Origin: an uncultured Pelagibacteraceae bacterium
Lineage (GTDB): Bacteria > Pseudomonadota > Alphaproteobacteria > Pelagibacterales > Pelagibacteraceae
NCBI GenBank assembly: GCA_902635845.1
Contig: CACPPK010000006.1
Span: 1-50,317, forward strand
DNA length: 50,317 nt
Direction of reading: 5' to 3'
The translations under genes were made by a program, and so were the position numbers. The first letter of the stretch is position 1, and every line of letters starts with the position of its first letter. Shown here in pieces: positions 33,973 through 42,088 of the stretch. The notes beneath the pieces were generated by a model that did not search any database, was not told the origin of the DNA, and saw nothing but the letters and a program-made list of their open reading frames with translations.

Positions 33973-35261
33973 TGCAAACAAAATTTACAGAAGAACAGCT
34001 TAGAGATCCTGACAATTTTGCAAACGAAAAAGTTTTTAAAAAGTGTGTGCATTGTGGAATGTGTAATGCTACATGCCCTACGCATCAACTTCTAGGTGAC
34101 GAGTTAGATGGTCCTAGAGGACGTATTTATCTTATTAAAGATATGTTGGAAAATAATAGGAAACCAACTGAGAAGGTTGTAAAGCATATCGATCGATGCC
34201 TCTCATGTTACAGCTGTATGACTACTTGTCCTGCAGGAGTAAATTATATGCATATAATTGATCATGGAAAAAAATATATCGAAAAAAATTATCAAAGATC
34301 TCTCTTTGACAAACTAATAAGGTATTTTTTATCCATTACTCTTCCAAATACAAAAGTTTTTAGATTATCAAGTTTATTAGTAAAATTATCAAAGCCATTC
34401 AAATTCTTAATGCCATCAAAAATTAAAGATATGATTGAATTAATGCCTACAAATTTTCCTAAAAAAAGTTTACCAATAAAAGAAGTTTACAAATCCTCCA
34501 CTAAAAAAAGAATTGCTAGAGTTGCTCTTTTAACAGGATGTGTACAAAAAGAAATATCTCCACAAATTAATGAAGCAACAATAAGGTTATTAAATAGACA
34601 CGGTGTAGAGGTAGTTGTTCCAAAAAAAATTCGTTGTTGTGGATCTTTAAATCATCATCTTGGAAAAGAGGAGGATGCGCATCAAGATTTTAAAAATAAT
34701 ATAAACACTTGGTATGAGGAGCATCAAAAAGGAAATTTGGATGCAATTTTATCAAATACGTCTGGTTGTGGAACAACCATGAAAGATTATGGATTTATTT
34801 TTCGTGAAGATAAAGAATTTAGTAAAAAAGCCAAAGTAATATCAGAACTTACAAAAGATATATCAGAATATATATTTGAAAGTTTAAAACTTGATATTAA
34901 AGATAAAGGAAAAAAATATAAAGTAGCTTATCACTCTGCGTGTTCAATGCAGCATGGTCAAAAGGTTCATTCACAGCCAGTTTCATTACTTGAGAAAACT
35001 AACAATGAAATTATGGAAATTCCAGAAGGCCATATATGTTGTGGATCAGCTGGTACTTACAACATTTTGCAATCAAAAATTGCAAAACAATTATTAGTGA
35101 AAAAAGTAAATAATATAGAGAGTTTAAATCCTGATTTTATTTCTACAGGAAATATTGGTTGTATTACCCAAATTTCTCATGGTACTAAAGTTCCTATATT
35201 ACATACAATTGAAGTTTTAGATTGGTACACAGGTGGACCAAAACCTGAAATTTTAAAATAG
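33972..35261 (+). CDS. glcF: Glycolate oxidase iron-sulfur subunit GlcF
   Basis: A 429-residue electron-transfer subunit with two [4Fe-4S] ferredoxin motifs (Cys25, 28, 31, 35 in CVHCGMCNATCP and Cys76, 79, 82, 86 in CLSCYSCMTTCP), then two CCG domains (TGCVQKEISPQ with RCCGSLNHHLG, and SACSMQHG with HICCGSAGTYN). It passes electrons from the flavin subunits to the membrane. The start overlaps the glcE stop by one base. Confidence 0.96.
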   Translation: MQTKFTEEQLRDPDNFANEKVFKKCVHCGMCNATCPTHQLLGDELDGPRGRIYLIKDMLENNRKPTEKVVKHIDRCLSCYSCMTTCPAGVNYMHIIDHGKKYIEKNYQRSLFDKLIRYFLSITLPNTKVFRLSSLLVKLSKPFKFLMPSKIKDMIELMPTNFPKKSLPIKEVYKSSTKKRIARVALLTGCVQKEISPQINEATIRLLNRHGVEVVVPKKIRCCGSLNHHLGKEEDAHQDFKNNINTWYEEHQKGNLDAILSNTSGCGTTMKDYGFIFREDKEFSKKAKVISELTKDISEYIFESLKLDIKDKGKKYKVAYHSACSMQHGQKVHSQPVSLLEKTNNEIMEIPEGHICCGSAGTYNILQSKIAKQLLVKKVNNIESLNPDFISTGNIGCITQISHGTKVPILHTIEVLDWYTGGPKPEILK

Positions 35262-35266
35262 GATTT

Positions 35267-36220
35267 ATGAAAAAAGTTTTAATTACAAGACGTTTAATAA
35301 GAGAAAGTGAAGACAAAGCCTCTAAATTATTTGATGCAAAGTTTAATACTAATGATGAACTTTATTCTCAAAAAAAAATAATCGAAATGAGTGAAGGATG
35401 TGATGGTATTTTATCATCATTAACTGAAAAATTAGATTCAGAAACAATCAATCAATTACCAAACTCAGTAAAAATTATTTCTAATTTTGCAGTTGGATTT
35501 GGAAACATTGATTTAGAAGCAGCAAAAAATAAAGGGATAGCAGTAACAAATACACCAGAAGTTTTATCAGATGCTACAGCAGAAATTGGAATTTTATTAA
35601 TTTTAGGAGCATGTAGAAGAGCTTCCGAAGGAATAGAGTCTGCAAAAGAAGGAGGATGGAAATGGTCTGCTGATTATTTAATTGGAAAACAATTAACGGG
35701 AACGAGATTGGGAATTTTAGGTATGGGTCGTATTGGCCAAAAGATTGCAAAAATTGCAAAATCCTTGGGCATGATTATTCACTATCATAATCGTTCAAAA
35801 TTAAACGAAGATAAAGAGCAAGGTGCAACATATCATGACAGCATAAAAAGTCTTTTTTCAGTCTCAGATGTTCTATCAATTTGTTGTCCAGCTACAAAGG
35901 AAACGGAGAACTTAATTAATAAAGAAACTGTTGAGTATTTTCCTAAAGGTGCCGTGATTACTAATATTGCTAGAGGTGATATAGTTGATGATGAGGCTTT
36001 AATTGATGCATTGAATAGAAGAAAAATTTATGCAGCAGGATTAGATGTTTATAAAAATGAACCAAATTTAAATCCTGGTTATTTAAAAATTCCAAGCGCT
36101 TTTGTTTTACCTCATCTTGGGAGCGCAACAAAAGATACAAGAATTGCAATGGGAAATTTAGCAATTGATAACCTAGATGAGTTTTTTAGAACTGGAAATT
36201 GTATCAATAAAGTAAATTAA
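35267..36220 (+). CDS. D-2-hydroxyacid dehydrogenase (glyoxylate/hydroxypyruvate reductase-like)
   Basis: A 317-residue NAD(P)-dependent enzyme. The nucleotide fold is LGILGMGRIGQKIAK, followed by HYHNRSKLNED, where Arg-Ser at the end of strand 2 suggests NADPH. Catalytic residues are Arg in NIARGDIVDDEAL, Glu in VYKNEPNLNPGY and His in LPHLGSATKDTR. Reduction of glyoxylate to glycolate is the expected reaction, a back-reaction or overflow valve next to GlcDEF. It is two bases before the next dehydrogenase. Confidence 0.92.
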   Translation: MKKVLITRRLIRESEDKASKLFDAKFNTNDELYSQKKIIEMSEGCDGILSSLTEKLDSETINQLPNSVKIISNFAVGFGNIDLEAAKNKGIAVTNTPEVLSDATAEIGILLILGACRRASEGIESAKEGGWKWSADYLIGKQLTGTRLGILGMGRIGQKIAKIAKSLGMIIHYHNRSKLNEDKEQGATYHDSIKSLFSVSDVLSICCPATKETENLINKETVEYFPKGAVITNIARGDIVDDEALIDALNRRKIYAAGLDVYKNEPNLNPGYLKIPSAFVLPHLGSATKDTRIAMGNLAIDNLDEFFRTGNCINKVN

Positions 36221-36221
36221 A

Positions 36222-37136
36222 ATGTCTAAATCGATAGCTTTCATCGGCGTTGGTAACATGGGTTGTCCGATGGCTGAAAATTTAATGAAGGCTGGTAAGT
36301 CTGTGAAAGTTTTTGATGTCTCAAAAAAAATGCTTGAGATTGCAAGAGATAAAAATCTTGAAACAATCGAAAATTTAGATGATATAATATCAGCTGATGT
36401 TGAAACGGTGATAACCATGCTTCCAGAGGGTAAGCATTCTAAGGAAGTTTATTTAGGAGAAAATGGAATAATAAATAAAGTTTCGAAAGATTGTCTTTTA
36501 ATCGATTGTTCAACAATTGATATTCAAACTTCTATCGAGATTGGGAAAAAAGCTTCAGAATTAGGAATCAAAATGATTGATGCACCGGTTAGTGGTGGAG
36601 TAATGGGGGCCCAAAAAGCAACTTTAAATATAATGGTTGGGGGATCTAAAGAAGCATATGAAAAAGCACTTCCTTTATTAAAAATCATGGGAAAAAATAT
36701 ATTTCATGCTGGTGATTTAGGTAGTGGGAATGGTGCTAAGATTTGTAACAATATGGCCCTAGGAATTGCAATGATTGCCGCTTCAGAGTCATTAATGTTA
36801 GCAAAAAGATTAAATATAGATATTAAAAAAGTTCATGAAATTATGAAAAATGCATCAGGTAACAGTTGGCCAATTTCTGTTTATCCACCTTTGCCTGGTT
36901 TAATTGATGGCACGCCTTCAAATAATAATTATCGTCCAGGTTTTTCTGCAGGAATGATGAATAAAGATCTTAAACTTGCAAATGATTGTGCAAAAAGCGT
37001 AAATGCTGAAACACCATTAGGAAAAATGGCTCTAGATATTTATGATCAATTTTGTAAAGATGGAAATGATAATAAAGATTTTTCAGCGATTTCTAAAGTT
37101 ATAGGTGGAAGTGCTTGGGATTACCCAATAGAGTAG
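36222..37136 (+). CDS. 3-hydroxyisobutyrate / beta-hydroxyacid dehydrogenase (MmsB/GarR-like)
   Basis: A 304-residue beta-hydroxyacid dehydrogenase. The NAD fold FIGVGNMGCPMAENLMKAG, the substrate loop DAPVSGGVMGAQKATLNIMV, and the helix GSGNGAKICNNMALGI with its catalytic Lys are clear. The C-terminal part (PGLIDGTPSNNNYRPGFSAGMMNKDLKLA) is closer to 3-hydroxyisobutyrate dehydrogenase than to tartronate semialdehyde reductase, as I recall these families. It is the last gene of the 30-37 kb block. Confidence 0.88.
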   Translation: MSKSIAFIGVGNMGCPMAENLMKAGKSVKVFDVSKKMLEIARDKNLETIENLDDIISADVETVITMLPEGKHSKEVYLGENGIINKVSKDCLLIDCSTIDIQTSIEIGKKASELGIKMIDAPVSGGVMGAQKATLNIMVGGSKEAYEKALPLLKIMGKNIFHAGDLGSGNGAKICNNMALGIAMIAASESLMLAKRLNIDIKKVHEIMKNASGNSWPISVYPPLPGLIDGTPSNNNYRPGFSAGMMNKDLKLANDCAKSVNAETPLGKMALDIYDQFCKDGNDNKDFSAISKVIGGSAWDYPIE

Positions 37137-37180
37137 ATAATTCTACTTAGAATTGAATTTATTTTTTAAAAATGATCAAT

Positions 37181-37204
37181 ATGGGTCATTTTGGCCCATC
37201 TTTT
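37181..37204 (+). terminator. Probable terminator after the beta-hydroxyacid dehydrogenase
   Basis: ATGGGTC (37181-37187) pairs with GGCCCAT (37193-37199), seven pairs with one G-U, around a five-base loop, followed by CTTTT. It lies 45 bases after the dehydrogenase stop and separates the glycolate block from the first TRAP operon. Confidence 0.6.
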
Positions 37205-37243
37205 AGAAAGACTCTAAAGTGAATCTATGTTTTATTTTCGCCA

Positions 37244-37261
37244 GTTAATTAACTAGAGGAG
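37244..37261 (+). promoter_or_regulatory. dctP leader element: GTTAATTAAC palindrome plus strong ribosome-binding site
   Basis: GTTAATTAAC (37244-37253) is a perfect 10-base palindrome, followed almost at once by AGAGGAG (37255-37261), six bases before the dctP ATG. Strong Shine-Dalgarno sequences are rare in this window. The identical palindrome, within the 12-mer CAGTTAATTAAC, precedes the second dctP at 42061-42070. Confidence 0.5.
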
Positions 37262-37267
37262 AATAAA

Positions 37268-38425
37268 ATGATTAAAAGTAAAAAATCATTGAAGGGTTCT
37301 AAAACTCCTTCAAGAAGAAAGTTCTTCAAAGCCGCAGCAGCAACTGGTGCAGCAGCAGCAACAGCTGTAGCAATGCCAAATGTTGCTTTTGGTGCTCCGC
37401 AAACATTAAAGATGCAAGCAGCATGGCCTTCAGGTGCTAACATCTTTTTTGAAATGGCCGGAGACTATGCCAAAATGGTTGGAGACATGTCAGGTGGAAG
37501 TTTAAAAATTGACCTTCAGCCTGTTGGAGCAGTTGTAAAAACTGGAGAAATTGGACAAGCTGTAAGTGATGGTGTTCTTGATATGGGACACTGGGTTACT
37601 GCTTATTGGTATGGAAAAAATCCTGCTGCGTCTCTTTTCGGAACTGGCCCTTCTTACGGTCTATCATCTCAAGAAGTGATGGCTTGGATGGAAGAAGGTG
37701 GTGGAAGAGCATTGTACGAAGAAACATTAGCAAAAGTTGGATACGACTATGTTGGTGTTTTTGCGATGCCTATGCCAGCTCAACCATTTGGTTGGTTCAA
37801 AAAGAACGTAACTAAAGTAAGTGACGTTAAAGGTATGAAGTATAGAACAGTTGGTCTTGCAACTAACGTTCTTACTGCAATGGGTATGGTAGTTAGACAA
37901 TTACCAGGTGGTGAAATTCAGCCAGCTATGAAAACTGGTTTGATCGAAGCTGCAGAGTTTAACAACCCTACTTCAGACTCTCAATTTGGTATGCAAGATG
38001 TTTCTAAGCATTATCACTTAGGATCTTTCCACCAATCACAAGAGATGTTTGAAATACCTATTAACAAAAAAACATTTAATAGCTTATCTCCTGCAAACCA
38101 AGCAATATTAAAAAATGCTTCTTATGCAGCAAATACCGCTAACTACTTTAAAGCTTTGGTAAGATACTCAGCTGATTTATCTAAATTGATGAATGAGCAT
38201 AAAGTAAACGTTTACCAAACTTCAGATGCAATTTTAGCAGAGCAGTTAAAAGGTTGGGATAAAGTCGTAGGTGATTTCTCTTCTAAAGATCCATTCTTTA
38301 AGAAGATTGTTGATTCACAAAAAGCTTATGCGAAAAGAGTAATGAAATACTTACTAATGAATCAGCCTAACTACAGACTTGCTTATGAAAATGAGTTTGG
38401 TCCGTTAGCGAAAGTTAAAATCTAA
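37268..38425 (+). CDS. TRAP transporter substrate-binding protein DctP (operon 1)
   Basis: A 385-residue periplasmic binding protein. The N-terminus is basic with a twin-arginine motif (SRRKFFK) and an Ala-rich core, ending near VAFGA. The mature part belongs to the DctP/TakP family: LKMQAAWPSGANIFFEM, QPFGWFKKNV, GMKYRTVGLATNVL and LPGGEIQPAMKTGLIEAAEF. The ligand Arg (in KYRTVG) and Glu (in AAEF) are kept, but the Trp that follows Glu in TakP is Phe here, so the ligand may differ from a simple 2-oxoacid. It heads dctPQM, with a terminator directly after it. Confidence 0.92.
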   Translation: MIKSKKSLKGSKTPSRRKFFKAAAATGAAAATAVAMPNVAFGAPQTLKMQAAWPSGANIFFEMAGDYAKMVGDMSGGSLKIDLQPVGAVVKTGEIGQAVSDGVLDMGHWVTAYWYGKNPAASLFGTGPSYGLSSQEVMAWMEEGGGRALYEETLAKVGYDYVGVFAMPMPAQPFGWFKKNVTKVSDVKGMKYRTVGLATNVLTAMGMVVRQLPGGEIQPAMKTGLIEAAEFNNPTSDSQFGMQDVSKHYHLGSFHQSQEMFEIPINKKTFNSLSPANQAILKNASYAANTANYFKALVRYSADLSKLMNEHKVNVYQTSDAILAEQLKGWDKVVGDFSSKDPFFKKIVDSQKAYAKRVMKYLLMNQPNYRLAYENEFGPLAKVKI

Positions 38426-38446
38426 GGTTTAAAAATATAAAAAATT

Positions 38447-38474
38447 AAGGGGGCTTTTTAGCCCCCTTTTTTTT
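38447..38474 (+). terminator. Strong intrinsic terminator between dctP and dctQ (operon 1)
   Basis: AAGGGGGCT (38447-38455) pairs with AGCCCCCTT (38460-38468) in a nine-base-pair stem with a TTTT loop, and T 38467-38474 forms an eight-T tract. It lies 21 bases after dctP and before the cotranscribed dctQM, so it should let most transcripts end after dctP. Confidence 0.9.
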
Positions 38475-38514
38475 AATTGAATTAATTAAGAAAATTAAGA
38501 TAAGCTAGTTAAAT

Positions 38515-39099
38515 ATGTACTCTTATATAAAATTTGCAGATACTCTTAGTACCTCAATGGGTAAAGCCTTTTCATGGTGCATAGTAATTTTAATGGGTGG
38601 AACATGTTATGAAGTAATCATGGCTTACGCATTTAATGCTCCAACCTTATGGAATTTTGATTTTAGTTTACAAATGTATGGAGCGATATTTATGATGGCA
38701 GGAGCTTATACTTTAGCAACAGAGGCTCACGTTAGAGGGGATGTTATTTACAGGTTGTTCCCAACTAAAGTTCAAGGATGGATTGATTTAATATTATATT
38801 TCATCTTCTTTTTTCCAGGGGTGATTGCACTTGCATTTTATGGATATGAATATGCAGCTAAAGCATGGATGGTGAAAGAAACAAGTTGGAATAGTCCAGC
38901 ACAAATTCAAATTTATATGGCAAAATCATTAATACCTTTATCAGGGATACTTCTTACTCTCCAAGGAATTAGTGAAGTTTTTAGAGCAATTATTTGCATT
39001 AGAACAGGACATTGGCCAGAGAGAGATGCTGGTGCAGAAGAAACAGAGAAAATTTTAATGAGAAAATCTAAAGAGGAAGAAAAAATAGATGTTGTTTAG
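38515..39099 (+). CDS. TRAP transporter small permease DctQ (operon 1)
   Basis: A 194-residue four-span membrane protein of the DctQ family: CIVILMGGTCYEVIMAYAFNAP, MYGAIFMMAGAYTLATEAHV followed by RGDVIYRLFPTKV, then two more spans. The C-terminus is charged. It links the binding protein to the large permease. It overlaps dctM by 11 bases. Confidence 0.93.
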   Translation: MYSYIKFADTLSTSMGKAFSWCIVILMGGTCYEVIMAYAFNAPTLWNFDFSLQMYGAIFMMAGAYTLATEAHVRGDVIYRLFPTKVQGWIDLILYFIFFFPGVIALAFYGYEYAAKAWMVKETSWNSPAQIQIYMAKSLIPLSGILLTLQGISEVFRAIICIRTGHWPERDAGAEETEKILMRKSKEEEKIDVV

Positions 39100-40450
39100 T
39101 CTAACAAATCCAGAAATTGCAATTTTAATGATGGTGATATTTCTGTTTGCTGTATTACTAGGATTTCCTATTGCATTTACTTTAATGGCTATGGGTTTAG
39201 GATTTGGGTATTACGCATATTTTGATCCTTCAAGAATGGATCATCTATTAGATAATAGGATATTTAATTTATTTGTTTCAAATACCTATTCTGTCATGGA
39301 TAACCATGTCCTCACCGCCGTGCCTTTATTTTTATTTATGGGCTATTTAGTTGAAAGAGCAGGTATAGTTGCAAGATTGTTTTATGCCATAAGACTTGCA
39401 TCTCATTCGCTACCAGCTTCGATGGCTGTCGCTGCCCTTGTTACTTGCACTTTATTCTCTACAGCAACGGGTATAATAGGAGCAGTAGTGACTTTAATGG
39501 GTTTGCTTGCTTGGCCTGCAATGGTGAAGGCTGGTTATGATAAAAAATTTGCATCAGGAGTAATATGTGCTGGCGGTTGTTTAGGAATTTTAATCCCCCC
39601 TAGTATTATGCTTATTGTCTATGCAGTAATTGCTCAGTTATCCCCATTAAGATTATTTGCTGCAGCAATATTTCCTGGTTTGATGTTAGCGGGTTTATAT
39701 ATTTTATATGCAATTATTTTGGCTTATTTTAATCCATCAGTTGCACCCAAGCCTCCTAAAGAAGAGATCCCTCCAAGATCAGTGATCTTAAAAGAAGTTT
39801 TGGTTTCATTCTTACCATTATTTTCATTAATTATTTTAGTATTAGGAAGTATTCTTGCTGGTTTGGCTACTCCTGCAGAAGCAGCAGGTGTTGGAGCTTT
39901 TGGGGCATTAGTTTTATCTTTCTTTTATAAATCTCTAAAATGGAAAAATTTTAAAGAGTCTGTCTTTCTAACCGCAAAAACTACTGCAATGATTATGTGG
40001 TTGTTTATTGGATCTTGGACGTTTGCGTCAGTATTTTCATATTTAGGAGGACATGAAGTATTCGAACATTTTTTTAAATCAATGGATATACAGCCTTGGC
40101 AATTTTTAGTAATTACACAAATTATAATTTTCTTATTAGGCTGGCCATTAGAGTGGACTGAAATATTAATTATATTTGTTCCAATATTTTTACCTTTAGT
40201 AGAATTTTTTGGAGTTAACCCTTATTTTTTTGCTATGTTAATTGCGTTAAATTTACAAACATCATTTTTAACGCCCCCCATGGCCATGTCGGCTTATTAT
40301 TTAAAAGGTGTACAATCTAAAAATGTTGAATTAATTGAGGTATTCAAAGGCATCATGCCATTCTTAGCGATAGTTATTTTTGGAATGGTTTTGATGTATT
40401 TATTTCCAGGTATAGCTCTGTGGTTACCTGATCAATTATTTGCAAACTAA
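39089..40450 (+). CDS. TRAP transporter large permease DctM (operon 1)
   Basis: A 453-residue polytopic permease of normal length and about 12 spans, driving Na+-coupled uptake. Family blocks: AVLLGFPIAFTLMAMGLGFG, AVPLFLFMGYLVERAG, ATGIIGAVVTLMGLLAWPAM, GCLGILIPPSIMLIVYAV, ATPAEAAGVGAFGALV and the C-terminal LNLQTSFLTPPMAMSAYYL. The amidase gene starts four bases after its stop. Confidence 0.95.
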   Translation: MLFSLTNPEIAILMMVIFLFAVLLGFPIAFTLMAMGLGFGYYAYFDPSRMDHLLDNRIFNLFVSNTYSVMDNHVLTAVPLFLFMGYLVERAGIVARLFYAIRLASHSLPASMAVAALVTCTLFSTATGIIGAVVTLMGLLAWPAMVKAGYDKKFASGVICAGGCLGILIPPSIMLIVYAVIAQLSPLRLFAAAIFPGLMLAGLYILYAIILAYFNPSVAPKPPKEEIPPRSVILKEVLVSFLPLFSLIILVLGSILAGLATPAEAAGVGAFGALVLSFFYKSLKWKNFKESVFLTAKTTAMIMWLFIGSWTFASVFSYLGGHEVFEHFFKSMDIQPWQFLVITQIIIFLLGWPLEWTEILIIFVPIFLPLVEFFGVNPYFFAMLIALNLQTSFLTPPMAMSAYYLKGVQSKNVELIEVFKGIMPFLAIVIFGMVLMYLFPGIALWLPDQLFAN

Positions 40451-40454
40451 TTTA

Positions 40455-41792
40455 ATGAATGAAATTGTAAATTATTCCGTTGAAGAATTAATAAATAAAA
40501 TTTCAAATTCTCAAATTACTTCTGTCGAAATATGTGAAGCTTATATTGATAGAGTTAATAAGTTTGAAAAAGATATAAATGCTTGGGCTTTTTTTGACAA
40601 AGAATTGTTATTGGAAAAAGCCAAAGAGTCAGATGCTTACAAAAAATCTGGAAAGCCTACTGGTCCGCTGCATGGTATTCCTGTAGCGGTTAAGGATATT
40701 GTTGGCACTTTAGATATGCCAACTGAATGTGGTACACCTATAAGAAAAGGTAAATCTTATTCACAGAATGCAGAAATAGTTGATTTATTAACATCTTCAG
40801 GAGCTATTGTGATGGGTAAAACTGTTACTACTGAATTAGCATATTTAAATCCCTCTAAAACAAAAAATCCACACGATTATTCACGAACACCAGGAGGATC
40901 ATCAAGTGGTTCAGCTGCAGTTATTGCATCTTATATGGCCCCGCTTTCAATTGGATCACAAACTGGTGGCTCAATAATTAGACCAGCATCCTATTGTGGT
41001 GTTGTTGGATACAAACCTTCATTTGGTCTTATTTCTAGAAATGGAGTATTAAAGACTTCTGAAAAACTTGATCATTTAGGAGTTTTTGGAAAATCAGTTG
41101 AGGACATAGCTTATTTAGTTAAAGAGTTAATTAAAAAAGATTCCCATGACCCTGCTACTGTATATTACTCTTCAAGTAATATGGTTGATGCTGTAAAAAA
41201 AGGTCCTTTGTATGAACCAAAATTTATTTTTTATAAAACTGAATTTTGGAAAACAATTGACAAAAAATCTAAGGAAGCTTTTGAATATTTTATAAAGTCG
41301 TTTAAAAAAAATATAGAAGCTCATGATACTCCTTCTTATTTTAAAGATATCCATAAATATCATCAAATAATTTATGAAACTGATTTAGCTAATAATTTTA
41401 GTGATTATTATAAAAATTATAAATCGAAACTTTCAAAAATTATGCAAAATGCAATTTTAAATGGAAGAAAACATACTGCAAAAGAATATGCTGAAGCAAT
41501 AGATTTTATGAAAAGAAGTTATGACTCTTATAAAGAAGTATTTGAGGATTATCATGGGGTTTTATCCCCATCCAGCCCAGGCGTTGCTCTAAAGGGTCTT
41601 AAGAGCACTGGATCAGCTGATTTCAATAAAGTTTGGTCTTATTTAGGAACTCCTTGTATTTCACTTCCTTTACTTCAGGGTGAAAATAATTTACCATTAG
41701 GCATTCAAGTTATCGGAGAGAAATATGACGATAATCGTTTCTTAGGAGTTTCCAGTTGGCTTGAAAAGGAGAGCGAAAAATTTAATGAATAA
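40455..41792 (+). CDS. Amidase (amidase-signature family)
   Basis: A 445-residue enzyme with the Ser-cisSer-Lys triad: Lys80 in GIPVAVKDIVGT, Ser151 in TPGGSSSGSAAVIA and nucleophile Ser173 in GSQTGGSIIRPASYCG. The ATG at 40455 is chosen because it follows the dctM stop by four bases; a TTG at 40440 would overlap dctM. It lies in the first TRAP operon, so the imported compound may be an amide or be processed with one. It is not GatA: no gatB or gatC nearby, and the C-terminal half is shorter. Confidence 0.9.
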   Translation: MNEIVNYSVEELINKISNSQITSVEICEAYIDRVNKFEKDINAWAFFDKELLLEKAKESDAYKKSGKPTGPLHGIPVAVKDIVGTLDMPTECGTPIRKGKSYSQNAEIVDLLTSSGAIVMGKTVTTELAYLNPSKTKNPHDYSRTPGGSSSGSAAVIASYMAPLSIGSQTGGSIIRPASYCGVVGYKPSFGLISRNGVLKTSEKLDHLGVFGKSVEDIAYLVKELIKKDSHDPATVYYSSSNMVDAVKKGPLYEPKFIFYKTEFWKTIDKKSKEAFEYFIKSFKKNIEAHDTPSYFKDIHKYHQIIYETDLANNFSDYYKNYKSKLSKIMQNAILNGRKHTAKEYAEAIDFMKRSYDSYKEVFEDYHGVLSPSSPGVALKGLKSTGSADFNKVWSYLGTPCISLPLLQGENNLPLGIQVIGEKYDDNRFLGVSSWLEKESEKFNE

Positions 41793-41961
41793 ACTTGTAA
41801 CACTTATAGGACTTTCTTTTGCGATCTTTTTTCTTTTGGGTTTAGCAACAACACTTACAAGATCTATGATGATAGGTTTTCTTGATGTATTACCAGTTTA
41901 TATATTGATGATACTTGCAATATCCATGATGTTATATGAAGCCTTTTTTGACAAAAAATAA
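41785..41961 (+). CDS. Small two-span membrane protein, unknown function
   Basis: A 58-residue protein: LVTLIGLSFAIFFLLGLATTL and LDVLPVYILMILAISMMLYEAF are two membrane segments with a short loop, ending FFDKK. The ATG at 41785 has AAAAGGAGAG upstream and overlaps the amidase stop by eight bases, so it is probably co-translated as the last gene of operon 1. No family recognised. Confidence 0.65.
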   Translation: MNKLVTLIGLSFAIFFLLGLATTLTRSMMIGFLDVLPVYILMILAISMMLYEAFFDKK

Positions 41962-41991
41962 ATTTAATAATTCCTAAATTTACTACCTCAG

Positions 41992-42004
41992 ATTGTAATA
42001 CAAT
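41992..42004. promoter_or_regulatory. Inverted repeat upstream of the second dctP
   Basis: ATTGT-AAT-ACAAT has perfect five-base arms, about 85 bases before the second dctP start, inside the 127-base gap 41962-42088 where that operon's promoter must lie. I do not see it upstream of the first dctP, so if it is an operator it is specific to operon 2. Confidence 0.25.
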
Positions 42005-42060
42005 AGTTTACAGTTATTTTAATCTAGACTTAAACGCACATTTGTAATTTAATCTTTACA

Positions 42061-42083
42061 GTTAATTAACAAAGAAGAGGAGA
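42061..42083 (+). promoter_or_regulatory. dctP leader element, second copy
   Basis: GTTAATTAAC (42061-42070) is identical to the palindrome before the first dctP and is again followed by a strong ribosome-binding site (GAGGAG at 42077-42082), six bases before the ATG at 42089. The spacing from palindrome to ATG is 18 bases here and 14 in operon 1. Confidence 0.5.
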
Positions 42084-42088
42084 GAGTA

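Noticed and set aside
40440..40454. TTG start of the amidase at 40440
   Set aside because: It overlaps the dctM stop; the ATG at 40455 follows it directly and precedes the whole amidase domain.
41761..41784. TTG start of the small membrane gene at 41761
   Set aside because: The ATG at 41785 has a good purine-rich ribosome-binding site just upstream, and the extra eight residues would lie inside the amidase frame overlap with no hydrophobic or conserved character.
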